Below, one piece after another: positions 35,506 through 43,652 of a stretch of 64,000 nucleotides of DNA. The stretch is taken from positions 525,001 to 589,000 of the forward strand of contig NZ_CP015405.2 in assembly GCF_001689125.2 (NCBI RefSeq). The letters are read 5' to 3'. Position numbers and translations under genes: made by a program. The notes beneath the pieces were generated by a model. It did no database searches. It was not told the origin of the DNA and saw only the letters and a list, made by a program, of their open reading frames with translations. Each line of letters starts with the position of its first letter. Position 1 is the first letter of the stretch. This DNA comes from Blautia pseudococcoides (GTDB lineage Bacteria; Bacillota; Clostridia; Lachnospirales; Lachnospiraceae).

Positions 35506-36291
35506 ATGGAGAGCAGAGATAAACAGATTCTGGATTTGGCAATGGAGGCTGGCAAGACCTTGCTGGATGCCGGGGCAGAAATCTTCCGCGCGGAGGAGAC
35601 CATACAGAGAATAGCCAAAGCCTATGGAATAGAAAAAAGCAGTGCATTTGTCATGAGTACAGGAATTTTTTTGACAGCCGAGAGCAAGGGGCAGGACATT
35701 TATGCCCAGGTTAAGCATATCCCTATCAATTCAGCCAGGCTTAACCGGGTGGCAGCCGTAAACCAGCTTTCCAGAGAAATCGTGGAGGGAAGATACACGG
35801 TGGAGGAGGCATGGGAACAACTGGAAGCTATTAAGCAAATGCCGGGCAAAAGAGATTTTACCAGGATACTGGCATCCGGTGTAGGGTCTGCCAGTTTCTG
35901 CTATGTTTTGGGAGGCGGCATCTGGGATGCGGCGGCGGCTTTCTTGTCAGGCTTTTTGCTGTATGTATTATTAGTTGCGCTGGAAAAAAGAGAGAAGAGA
36001 ACTTCAAAGATTGTATTGAATTTAATGGGAGGATTCTGGGGGTCGTTTTTAGCCGTGGTTTTCTACAGGCTGGGAGTGGGGGAGAATTACGGAAGTATAC
36101 TGGTCGGCTCCATTATGCCTCTGGTACCCGGCGTCTCTTTTGTAAATTCCATCCGGGATTTTGCGGACGGTGATTATATAGGGGGAGGTGTCAGAATGCT
36201 GGATACCCTTCTTGTAGCTCTGGGTATTGCCCTTGGCGTTGGACTTATGTATATGCTTTACTATAAAGTGATAGGAGGGATTCTCTTATGA
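35506..36291 (+). CDS. Threonine/serine exporter family protein, large component (ThrE/YjjP-like)
   Basis: The 261-residue protein has the DUF1212/ThrE N-terminal motif LDAGAEIFRAEETIQRIAKAYG, a soluble region of about 110 residues, then five hydrophobic helices (about 118-255) with GSIMPLVPGVSFVNSIRD. It corresponds to the N-terminal half of the ThrE exporter and to E. coli YjjP. GGAG lies seven bases before the ATG. The ATGA overlap with the next gene, which encodes the complementary ThrE_2 part, indicates a two-subunit transporter of the YjjP/YjjB type that exports small amino acids or dicarboxylates. The substrate is inferred from the family only. Confidence 0.87.
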   Translation: MESRDKQILDLAMEAGKTLLDAGAEIFRAEETIQRIAKAYGIEKSSAFVMSTGIFLTAESKGQDIYAQVKHIPINSARLNRVAAVNQLSREIVEGRYTVEEAWEQLEAIKQMPGKRDFTRILASGVGSASFCYVLGGGIWDAAAAFLSGFLLYVLLVALEKREKRTSKIVLNLMGGFWGSFLAVVFYRLGVGENYGSILVGSIMPLVPGVSFVNSIRDFADGDYIGGGVRMLDTLLVALGIALGVGLMYMLYYKVIGGILL

Positions 36292-36755
36292 TGGTGATAC
36301 AAGGTGCAGCGCAGTTTGTTGCTGCGTTTTTGGGGACTGTGGCTTTTTCCGTACTGTTTTCCGTACCCAGGGAACAGTATCCCCTGTGCGGTACCATAGG
36401 CGGTTTCGGATGGCTGATCTGCTGGATCTGCACCAATCCTTTCCATATGAGTGCAGTAACGGGAAGCTTTATTGCCACGGTGTTTATCGTGACAGCCTCC
36501 CGTATTGGGAGCACCATAAGAAAATGTCCGGTCACATTGTTCCTGATCGCCGGCATTTTTCCTCTTGTGCCGGGAATCGGAATATACCGTACCCTTTACT
36601 ATACCCTGATGCAGGAAAGCGCACAAAGCCTGTATTACGGAAGGCAGACCATTGGGATAGCATTAGCCATGGTGCTGGGGATCGTGTTTGTATTCGAGAT
36701 ACCACAGAAGACCATCAACAGGATTTTCAGAAAGAAACACCATGGCAAAAACTGA
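36288..36755 (+). CDS. Threonine/serine exporter family protein, small component (ThrE_2/YjjB-like)
   Basis: This 155-residue membrane protein has four to five hydrophobic helices and the LIAGIFPLVPGIGIYRTLYY motif that is characteristic of the ThrE_2 (DUF3815/YjjB) family. It overlaps the large component gene by four bases (ATGA), and both must be present for export in studied members. It ends in a basic tail. The region after it holds no terminator for 140 bases; a good one appears at 36899. Confidence 0.87.
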   Translation: MMVIQGAAQFVAAFLGTVAFSVLFSVPREQYPLCGTIGGFGWLICWICTNPFHMSAVTGSFIATVFIVTASRIGSTIRKCPVTLFLIAGIFPLVPGIGIYRTLYYTLMQESAQSLYYGRQTIGIALAMVLGIVFVFEIPQKTINRIFRKKHHGKN

Positions 36756-36838
36756 TTATTTCTAATTTCATTTAAAATTTCTTTAGAGATTTTCGTTTTA
36801 TTTTAGAAAATCGTCATAGTTTCATCACATTTTTTCCC

Positions 36839-36930
36839 TATAATAGGTATTGGATAGTTGATAAACCACTCACTATCTCCCCCCTCAAGTTGAAAAGGCC
36901 CGGTACGCGAGTATCGGGTTTTTTCTTTTT
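36839..36930 (+). ncRNA. Candidate small transcript between TATAAT and a terminator
   Basis: TATAAT at 36839-36844 lacks a good -35 element but is followed by about 75 bases with two stems: GATAGT/ACTATC (36853-36877) and the terminator hairpin CCCGGTAC/GTATCGGG (36899-36918) with a T-run. It could be a small RNA or just the read-through tail of the exporter operon. Confidence 0.3.
36899..36930 (+). terminator. Rho-independent terminator upstream of the carbamate kinase gene
   Basis: CCCGGTAC (36899-36906) pairs with GTATCGGG (36911-36918), loop GCGA, one G-U, followed by TTTTTTCTTTTT. Confidence 0.87.
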
Positions 36931-36936
36931 CCACGG

Positions 36937-36964
36937 TTGCTTTTTTTCAGCGCCCTGTTATAAT
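36937..36964 (+). promoter_or_regulatory. Promoter of the carbamate-kinase-like gene
   Basis: TTGCTT (36937-36942) and TATAAT (36959-36964) are 16 bases apart, directly after the terminator at 36899. The start codon is 72 bases downstream. Confidence 0.65.
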
Positions 36965-37035
36965 AATAATCATCGTAACGCTTCATATCTTCACAGTTAC
37001 TAAATCCATTATACCGTTGAAAAGGGGTACTTTAT

Positions 37036-37965
37036 ATGACAAAAAAGAGAGTAGTAGTGGCATTGGGACACAGAGCATTAGGCACCACATTGCCTGAACA
37101 GAAAAATGCAACAAAAAGAACAGCAAAAATAATCGCTGACCTGGTGGAAGCAGGTGCGGAGGTGATCATCACACACAGCAACGCTCCCCAGGTAGGGATG
37201 ATCCATACAGCAATGAACGAATTTGGAAAAGTGCATCCGGACTATACTGCAGTCCCCATGTCTGTATGTGCAGCAATGAGCCAGGGCTACATCGGCTACG
37301 ATGTGCAGAACGCCATCAGGGCTGAACTTTTAAGACGCGGCATTTACAAACCGGTGAGCACAATCCTCACCCAGGTCACAGTCGACCCATACGATGACGC
37401 CTTCCACGAGCCTGTCAAAGTGATCGGAAGGATTCTGACCGAGGAGGAAGCCGAGGCCGAGGAGAAAAAAGGTAACTACGTGACAAAGACAGAAAACGGC
37501 TGCCGCAGGATCGTAGCTGCACCAAAGCCACAGGACATTGTGGAGATTGACGCCATCCGTGCCCTGGCCGATGCAGGTCAGATCGTCATTGCCTGCGGCG
37601 GCGGCGGAATCCCTGTCCTGGAGCAGGGGGAGGAGCTTCACGGAGCCAGCGCGGTAATTGAAAAAGACCTCATAAGCGGAAAACTGGCTGAGATGCTGGA
37701 TGCAGACGAACTCCTCATCCTCACCAGCGTAGAAAAAGTATCCATAAACTATAAATCCGACACAGAGCAATACCTGGACCACATAACCCCGGCCCAGGCC
37801 AGACAATACATGGAAGAGGACCAGTTCGAGCCATCCACCATGCGCCCCAAAATAGAAGCCTCCGTAAGCTTTATAGAAAAGAAAAAAGGCCGCAAAGCCA
37901 TCATCACCTCCATAGACAAAGCCAAAGCAGCTTACCTGGGCAAAACAGGCACCATCATAGAATAG
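37036..37965 (+). CDS. arcC: Carbamate kinase family protein with variant active-site motifs
   Basis: The 309-residue protein belongs to the amino acid kinase fold and aligns with carbamate kinases over its length: PMSVCAAMSQGYIGYDVQNA, VIACGGGGIPV, GASAVIEKD and GTIIE at the C-terminus. Carbamate kinase makes ATP and ammonium carbamate from carbamoyl phosphate and ADP, or the reverse. Two phosphate-loop motifs differ from the textbook enzyme: residues 11-13 are GHR where GGN is usual, and 47-54 are HSNAPQVG where HGNGPQVG is usual. I recall a clostridial subgroup with GHN/GHx at the first site, so it may be a natural variant rather than a dead enzyme. AAGGGG precedes the ATG. No other arginine deiminase genes are beside it. 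Confidence 0.82.
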   Translation: MTKKRVVVALGHRALGTTLPEQKNATKRTAKIIADLVEAGAEVIITHSNAPQVGMIHTAMNEFGKVHPDYTAVPMSVCAAMSQGYIGYDVQNAIRAELLRRGIYKPVSTILTQVTVDPYDDAFHEPVKVIGRILTEEEAEAEEKKGNYVTKTENGCRRIVAAPKPQDIVEIDAIRALADAGQIVIACGGGGIPVLEQGEELHGASAVIEKDLISGKLAEMLDADELLILTSVEKVSINYKSDTEQYLDHITPAQARQYMEEDQFEPSTMRPKIEASVSFIEKKKGRKAIITSIDKAKAAYLGKTGTIIE

Positions 37966-38066
37966 ACACGGCATCTGCCCGGTGTCCTGCTGATACGGTT
38001 AACCCCATGTAACAGCCTTTGGCAATAATCAGGTACTTTGCCCCTTGTCACAGCATACCCTAATAC

Positions 38067-38152
38067 AAAAGAACTAAAGCTCCGACATTCCCCAACGGTC
38101 CGATCCCCAACCTGCGGCTGTTCCGGGAATCCCAGCTTTAGTTCTTTTTTAA
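38067..38152 (+). terminator. Long structured terminator after the carbamate kinase gene
   Basis: A 15-base perfect outer stem (AAAAGAACTAAAGCT at 38067-38081 and AGCTTTAGTTCTTTT at 38134-38148) encloses ATTCCC/GGGAAT (38087/38125) and shorter inner pairs, ending in a T-run. It can terminate in either direction. Confidence 0.72.
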
Positions 38153-38252
38153 AACTCGCCAAACTGCAGATTTTCCTTCCGCCAGAGAAAACCAGGGATG
38201 AGGGGTGGGGCGTGTATCTTTCTGTGCCCTCATACCGTCCATCCCGTCAACA

Positions 38253-38307
38253 CCCTCCCCCCTAATCCCCTCTTTTCCCACAAAACCCTTGCCACCCTCC
38301 CAACCCC
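38253..38307 (-). other. Potential G-quadruplex tract
   Basis: On the minus strand eight runs of three or more G residues occur within 55 bases (for example GGGGTTGGGAGGG, then GGCAAGGG), with loops of one to seven bases. This matches the usual pattern for G-quadruplex formation and is unlike the rest of the window. Confidence 0.5.
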
Positions 38308-38494
38308 TATGTTATTCTATATTCCAAAGGGCACCCCGGAACCTCCGGGAAACCCAACCGGTCCCGGCGGCAGCAAAAACCTGCTTCCGGATTTCACGAA
38401 AGGGGCAGATACCTGTTGCAGCTGCTTTTATGCATGGTAAGCGCAGGAAATGCCCAGATCTGATCGAACAATTATGAAAGGGGACAGATTGAGA

Positions 38495-39958
38495 ATGAGA
38501 CTGACGGAACTTTTAAAAAACCTTGAATATAAATGTGAACAGGGCAGCCTGGACACAGACGTGAGGAGTGTAGTCTTTGATTCCCGGAAAGCGGAAAAGG
38601 ACTCTCTTTTTATTTGCATCAAAGGCGCTGTATCTGACGGCCACAAATACGCACAGGAGGTTGTAGAAAAAGGCGCCTCCGTCCTGGTAGTACAGGATGA
38701 TGTGACAGTCCCGGAACAGGTGACTGTGATCAAAGTACCGGACAGCCGGTACGCCATGGCCTGCATCTCCGCAGCATGGTTTGGCCATCCGGCAGAGAAG
38801 ATGAAAGTGATCGGTATCACAGGCACAAAAGGAAAGACCACTACCACCTACCTTGTAAAATCCATCCTGGAAAATGCGGGGCACAAAGTGGGATTGATCG
38901 GAACCATTGAGGCCATCATCGGCGACAAAGTCATACCGGCAGCCAACACAACCCCGGAATCCTACATTGTGCAGCAATACTTTGCCCAGATGGCGGAGGC
39001 CGGATGTGACAGCGTGGTCATGGAGGTTTCCTCCCAGGGCCTGATGCTCCACAGAACCGCAGGTTTTCTTTTTGACCTGGGCATTTTTACGAATATTGAG
39101 CCGGACCATATCGGTCCTAATGAACACAAAGATTTCGATGACTATATCCATTGTAAAGGAATGTTGTTCAAACAGTGCAGGGTGGGTATTGTGAACGCGG
39201 ATGATGAGCATTTGGATAAAGTGCTGGAGGGTCATACCTGTGAGCTGGAAACCTTTGGGTTCAGTGAAAAGGCAGATCTGCGTGCGAAAAATCTGCATCT
39301 CGTCACAGGAAAAGGAACCCTGGGAATTGCCTATCAGGCGGAAGGCCTTATGGATTTTCCGGTGGAGATCGACCTTCCCGGCAAATTCAGTGTTTATAAT
39401 TCCCTTACCGCGATTGCCATCTGCCGCCATTTTGGAGTCAGCGTGGAGAATATCCAAAAGGCACTGAAAGCTGCCAAGGTAAAAGGCAGGATCGAGATGA
39501 TAAAAGTCTCCGAGGAGTTTACCCTTATGATTGATTACGCCCACAATGCCATGAGTCTGGAGAGCCTTTTGACCACCCTGCGGGAGTACCGGCCCACACG
39601 TCTTGTATGTCTGTTTGGATGCGGGGGGAACCGCTCCAAGCTCCGCCGTTATGAGATGGGGGAGGTATCGGGACGTCTGGCTGATCTGACCATCATAACC
39701 TCAGATAACCCAAGGAATGAAGAACCACAGGCGATCATAGATGACATTAAGATTGGAATCGGCAGGACAGAGGGTGAGTACGTGGAGATCGCAGACAGAA
39801 AAGAGGCTATTGCCTATGCCATTCATCACGGACAGCCAGGGGACATTATAGTGCTTGCCGGCAAAGGACACGAGGATTACCAGGAAATCAAAGGAAAGAA
39901 ATATCCCATGGATGAGAGGGATCTGATCAGGGAGATTCTGGCTGAGCAGCCCTTATAG
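38495..39958 (+). CDS. murE: UDP-N-acetylmuramoyl-tripeptide synthetase (meso-DAP-adding)
   Basis: The 487-residue cytoplasmic ligase adds the third amino acid to UDP-MurNAc-L-Ala-D-Glu. It has the ATP loop GITGTKGKTTTTYLV near residue 107, NTTPES, the carbamylated Lys region HCKGMLF, and the C-terminal specificity motif SDNPRNEEP near 410. DNPR is the motif for meso-diaminopimelate, whereas lysine enzymes have a different motif. ATG 38495 gives MRLTELLKNLEY, the usual N-terminus; a TTG two codons earlier with GGGGA upstream is possible. murE is normally inside the dcw cluster next to the PBP gene, but here it lies 15 kb away, upstream of priA. Confidence 0.93.
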   Translation: MRLTELLKNLEYKCEQGSLDTDVRSVVFDSRKAEKDSLFICIKGAVSDGHKYAQEVVEKGASVLVVQDDVTVPEQVTVIKVPDSRYAMACISAAWFGHPAEKMKVIGITGTKGKTTTTYLVKSILENAGHKVGLIGTIEAIIGDKVIPAANTTPESYIVQQYFAQMAEAGCDSVVMEVSSQGLMLHRTAGFLFDLGIFTNIEPDHIGPNEHKDFDDYIHCKGMLFKQCRVGIVNADDEHLDKVLEGHTCELETFGFSEKADLRAKNLHLVTGKGTLGIAYQAEGLMDFPVEIDLPGKFSVYNSLTAIAICRHFGVSVENIQKALKAAKVKGRIEMIKVSEEFTLMIDYAHNAMSLESLLTTLREYRPTRLVCLFGCGGNRSKLRRYEMGEVSGRLADLTIITSDNPRNEEPQAIIDDIKIGIGRTEGEYVEIADRKEAIAYAIHHGQPGDIIVLAGKGHEDYQEIKGKKYPMDERDLIREILAEQPL

Positions 39959-39984
39959 GGCCGGCCGGAATACGGAGTGGATAA

Positions 39985-42210
39985 ATGAGCAGATTATATG
40001 CAGATATTATAGTGGATATCTCCCAGGAAAAGCTGGATCGGACCTTCCAGTATGAGATTCCAGAGCATCTGCAGGACCACATTCAGATAGGAACAAAAGT
40101 GAGAGTCCCTTTTGGAAACGGCAGCAGAGAGATCACAGGCTACGTGATTGATATTACGAGACAGCCAAAGGTGGAGGCTGCCAGGATGAAACAGATCCTT
40201 GGGCCTGAAAGCCAGGGCATTCCCATAGAATCCCGGCTGATATCCCTGGCAGCATGGATCGCAAAAAACTATGGTTCCACCATGAACCAGGCCCTGAAAA
40301 CAGTGCTTCCGGTAAAAGAAAAAAAGAAAAAACAGGAGAAAAAATTCCTTGTTTTAAAAGCATCCAAAGAAAATGCGCAGCAGTTTCTCGAGGCGTGCGA
40401 GCAGAGACACTTTAAGGCAAAAGCCCGTCTTATGAGAGGCATTCTGGAACAGAGTCCCATGCCCTATGAGCAGGCGGTCAATGTGTGGAAAGCAGCCCCG
40501 TCTGTGATCCACGGCCTGGAAGAAAAGGGAATGATCCTTGTGGAGAGTGAGCGGGTGTGGAGAAATCCTGTGCATACAGGACAGCGGGAGAGCATAAAAA
40601 AAGAGCTGAATGCCTGCCAGCAGGAAGCTGTAAAAAAAATCCTGGAAGAATGGAACAAAGAGAAACCCCGGCCCACACTGCTCTACGGCGTCACAGGCAG
40701 CGGTAAAACAGAAGTTTACATGGAACTGATCGAGACAGTCCTTGCAAAAGGCAGACAGGTCATTGTCCTCATACCGGAGATTGCCCTTACCTATCAGACT
40801 GTGGAGCGCTTCAGCCAGAGGTTCGGCCAGGGTGTCTCCTTCATGCATTCCCGTCTTTCTGCAGGAGAGCGTTTTGACCAGTTTGAACTGGCTAGAAAAG
40901 GTGAGATTTCCATTGTTGTGGGACCCCGCTCAGCCTTGTTTACCCCTTTTCCCAACCTGGGACTGATCGTCATTGACGAGGAGCATGAGTCTTCCTATAA
41001 AAGTGAGAAAACTCCATGTTACCACGCCAGGGAGGTGGCAGTCAGGAGGGGGCAGGTGGAGAATGCCCGCATTGTCATGGGTTCGGCCACACCTTCCCTG
41101 GAAAGCTATGAAAAGGGAAAGAACGGTTCCTATCAGCTTTTGACTCTGGAGCGCAGATATGAGAACAGAGCGCTTCCAAAAGTGTACACCGTGGATTTGA
41201 AAGAGGAGCTGAAGGCGGGAAACCGTTCTATCTTCAGCACGCTTCTTCAGGAAAAGATCAAAGACAGACTTGAGAAAAGGGAACAGGTTATTTTGTTTTT
41301 AAACCGCAGGGGATATACCGGATTTGTGAGCTGCCGTTCCTGCGGGCATGTGATGAAATGTCCCCACTGCGATGTCTCGCTGACCTCCCACAGAAACGGA
41401 AAATTAATCTGTCACTACTGCGGATATACCATCCCGGATGTGCAGAAATGTCCCTCCTGCTGTTCTCCCTTTATCGGAGGATTCAAAGCGGGAACCCAGC
41501 AGATTGAGGAGATGGTGTACCGTCTGTTTCCACAGGCCAGGGTGCTCAGGATGGACGCGGACACTACAAGAAAGAAGGATGACCATGAGAAAATTCTGGC
41601 CGCTTTTGCAAGGAAAGAGGCGGATGTGCTGGTGGGCACCCAGATGATCATAAAAGGCCACGATTTTCCGGATGTGACACTGGTTGGAGTCCTGGCAGCT
41701 GACCTTTCCCTGAACGGGGAGGATTTCCGGGCAGGGGAGAGAACCTTCCAGATATTGACCCAGGCTGTAGGCCGTGCGGGAAGAGGAAAAAAGCCCGGGG
41801 AGGCGGTCATACAGACCTACCAGCCGGAACATTACAGCATCAGGGCATCCGCAGAGCAGGATTATCCCGGGTTTTACAGGGAGGAGATCGCTTACCGGAT
41901 GCTTATGGGGTACCCTCCTACAAGAGCCATGGCAGCTGTGCGGGGAGCCTGCGCGGATGAAAATCTTTTGTATCAGGGACTCTCTTATTGTAAAAAATAT
42001 ATAGAGAAGATATATCCGGGAGAAGATTTGATCCTCATCGGACCCGCGCCTGAGAGTGTGGCAAAGGTCCAGGATATGTATAAAATGGTGATTTATATGA
42101 GACATCAAAACCGCAGGACCCTGGTGCAGATCAAAGACTGTCTGGAGCGGTATATTGCCGTAAATAAAGGATTTGATAAAATGTTTATCCAGTTTGATTT
42201 TAATATATAA
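39985..42210 (+). CDS. priA: Primosomal protein N' (replication restart helicase)
   Basis: The 741-residue helicase reloads the replisome at stalled forks. The N-terminal 3'-binding domain (ADIIVDISQEKLDRTFQYEIP) is followed by a superfamily 2 helicase core with Walker A LLYGVTGSGKTEVY near 231 and DEEH in LIVIDEEHESS near 331. A zinc-binding insert (about 450-495) has the pattern CRSCGHVMKCPHC and CHYCG, CPSC, and motif VI is QAVGRAGRG near 593. The length is typical. GGAG lies seven bases before the ATG. It begins the conserved firmicute run that continues with def, fmt and rsmB; 18 bases separate it from def. Confidence 0.95.
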   Translation: MSRLYADIIVDISQEKLDRTFQYEIPEHLQDHIQIGTKVRVPFGNGSREITGYVIDITRQPKVEAARMKQILGPESQGIPIESRLISLAAWIAKNYGSTMNQALKTVLPVKEKKKKQEKKFLVLKASKENAQQFLEACEQRHFKAKARLMRGILEQSPMPYEQAVNVWKAAPSVIHGLEEKGMILVESERVWRNPVHTGQRESIKKELNACQQEAVKKILEEWNKEKPRPTLLYGVTGSGKTEVYMELIETVLAKGRQVIVLIPEIALTYQTVERFSQRFGQGVSFMHSRLSAGERFDQFELARKGEISIVVGPRSALFTPFPNLGLIVIDEEHESSYKSEKTPCYHAREVAVRRGQVENARIVMGSATPSLESYEKGKNGSYQLLTLERRYENRALPKVYTVDLKEELKAGNRSIFSTLLQEKIKDRLEKREQVILFLNRRGYTGFVSCRSCGHVMKCPHCDVSLTSHRNGKLICHYCGYTIPDVQKCPSCCSPFIGGFKAGTQQIEEMVYRLFPQARVLRMDADTTRKKDDHEKILAAFARKEADVLVGTQMIIKGHDFPDVTLVGVLAADLSLNGEDFRAGERTFQILTQAVGRAGRGKKPGEAVIQTYQPEHYSIRASAEQDYPGFYREEIAYRMLMGYPPTRAMAAVRGACADENLLYQGLSYCKKYIEKIYPGEDLILIGPAPESVAKVQDMYKMVIYMRHQNRRTLVQIKDCLERYIAVNKGFDKMFIQFDFNI

Positions 42211-42228
42211 AAAGGAGAAAAAAGAAAT

Positions 42229-42708
42229 ATGGCACTGAGAAATATCAGAACACAAGGCGACAGTATCTTAGCAAAAAAATGCAGAAAAGTGGAGGCCATG
42301 ACACCGAAACTGAGAGAACTCATAGAGGATATGTTTGAGACCATGTATGATGCTTACGGGGTGGGCCTGGCGGCTCCCCAGGTGGGCGTGCTGAAACAGA
42401 TCGTGGTGATCGACACCACAGGGGAGGACCCTCATGTGCTGATCAATCCTGAGATCCTTGAGACATCCGGTTCCCAGACAGGAGATGAGGGCTGTCTGAG
42501 CCTTCCGGGAATGTCCGGTACTGTGACACGTCCAAATTATGTGAAGGTAAAGGCCCTTAATGAGAATATGGAAGAATATGAGCTGGAGGGAACCGAGCTG
42601 CTGGCAAGGGCAATCTGCCACGAGACGGATCATCTCCAGGGGAAAATGTATACGGAACTGGTGGAAGGTGAGCTTCGCCGGAACAATTATGAGGAGGAAG
42701 AAGAATGA
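42229..42708 (+). CDS. def: Peptide deformylase
   Basis: The 159-residue metalloenzyme removes the formyl group from new N-terminal methionine. All three motifs are present: GVGLAAPQVG near 44, EGCLSLPG near 86 (metal Cys), and HETDHLQG near 129 (HExxH metal site, read as HETDH). AAGGAG precedes the ATG. The stop overlaps the fmt start as ATGA, so the enzyme that adds the formyl group and the one that removes it are translationally coupled. Confidence 0.97.
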   Translation: MALRNIRTQGDSILAKKCRKVEAMTPKLRELIEDMFETMYDAYGVGLAAPQVGVLKQIVVIDTTGEDPHVLINPEILETSGSQTGDEGCLSLPGMSGTVTRPNYVKVKALNENMEEYELEGTELLARAICHETDHLQGKMYTELVEGELRRNNYEEEEE

Positions 42709-43640
42709 GAGTAGTCTTTATGGGAACCCCGGATTTTGCCGTGGGTACGCTTGAATCCTTGATTGAGGCCGGCCATCAGGTGGCGGCTGTGGTGACTCAG
42801 CCGGATAAACCCAAAGGCAGGGGAAAGAGTTTGACGATGACTCCGGTAAAGGAGGCAGCGCTTGCCCATCAGATTCCTGTGTTCCAGCCGAAAAAGGTGC
42901 GGGAACCGGAATTTGTGGAAAACCTCCGCGCTATTGCGCCGGATGTGATCGTGGTGACAGCCTTTGGGCAGATGATCTCAAAAGAAATTCTGGAGCTGCC
43001 CAGGTATGGATGCATCAATGTACATGCGTCCCTGCTTCCGGCCTATAGGGGTGCCGCACCGATTCAATGGGCTGTCATCAACGGCGACAGCGAGACAGGT
43101 GTCACGATCATGCGCATGAATGAAGGCCTCGATACCGGGGATATGATAGAGAAAGTGGTTGTTAAGCTGGATGAAAAAGAGACTGGCGGCAGTCTGTTTG
43201 ACAAACTGAGCGCAGCAGGCGCAAAGCTTTGTGTAAAGGTACTTGAAAAGCTGGAAAACGGTACGGCTGTGTTTGAAAAACAGCCGGAACTGAGTACCAC
43301 AAATTATGCCTCCATGATTGATAAAAAAATGGGTAAGATCAACTGGGAGCGCCCCGCAAAAGAGATTGAGCAGCTTATCCGGGGATTGAATCCATGGCCC
43401 AGTGCGTACACTTCCTTGAACGGCAAAAGCCTGAAACTGTGGCTGGCTGATGTGGTCTGCAAGGAATATGACGGCATCCCGGGAGAAATTCTGGAAGCCG
43501 GAAACGAGGGGATCCTGGTTAAAACGGGGGAGGACCTTCTGTTAATACAGGAACTGCAGCTGGAAGGAAAGAAAAGAATGGACACCGCAGCCTTTCTGCG
43601 GGGGTATACAGTAGATAAAGGATGGATCCTTGGGGAGTAA
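42705..43640 (+). CDS. fmt: Methionyl-tRNA formyltransferase
   Basis: The 311-residue enzyme formylates initiator Met-tRNA with 10-formyltetrahydrofolate. Its N-terminal formyl_trans_N domain starts VVFMGTPDFAVGTLESLI and contains INVHASLLPAYRGAAPIQWA with the catalytic His near residue 109 and the Asp of GLDTGDM. The C-terminal OB-like domain (about 205-310) includes INWERPAKEIEQLIRGLNPWPSAY. GAGG lies seven bases before the ATG, within def. The following gene starts 13 bases later. Confidence 0.97.
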   Translation: MRVVFMGTPDFAVGTLESLIEAGHQVAAVVTQPDKPKGRGKSLTMTPVKEAALAHQIPVFQPKKVREPEFVENLRAIAPDVIVVTAFGQMISKEILELPRYGCINVHASLLPAYRGAAPIQWAVINGDSETGVTIMRMNEGLDTGDMIEKVVVKLDEKETGGSLFDKLSAAGAKLCVKVLEKLENGTAVFEKQPELSTTNYASMIDKKMGKINWERPAKEIEQLIRGLNPWPSAYTSLNGKSLKLWLADVVCKEYDGIPGEILEAGNEGILVKTGEDLLLIQELQLEGKKRMDTAAFLRGYTVDKGWILGE

Positions 43641-43652
43641 AGAGGAAAACAA

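Larger units (their letters stand above)
37966..38494. other. Long intergenic region with a terminator and a C-rich tract
   Basis: This 529-base gap holds a long hairpin terminator (38067-38150) and then a strongly C-rich plus strand (38253-38307), which can form a G-quadruplex on the minus strand. Short frames here (for example 38038-38265, 38198-38440) are artefacts of the C-rich composition, without ribosome-binding sites. From 38330 to 38440 there are several GC-rich inverted segments, but I recognise no riboswitch class. Confidence 0.5.

Noticed and set aside
38038..38477. Short plus-strand frames in the C-rich region
   Set aside because: Their proline- and serine-rich products come from the C-rich composition, and no ribosome-binding site precedes them.
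38330..38494. Riboswitch before murE
   Set aside because: There are GC-rich inverted segments, but no conserved core of a known riboswitch class and no amino acid biosynthesis gene downstream that would justify one.
38513..39544. 343-codon minus-strand frame opposite murE
   Set aside because: murE motifs are intact on the plus strand; the antisense product has no family features.
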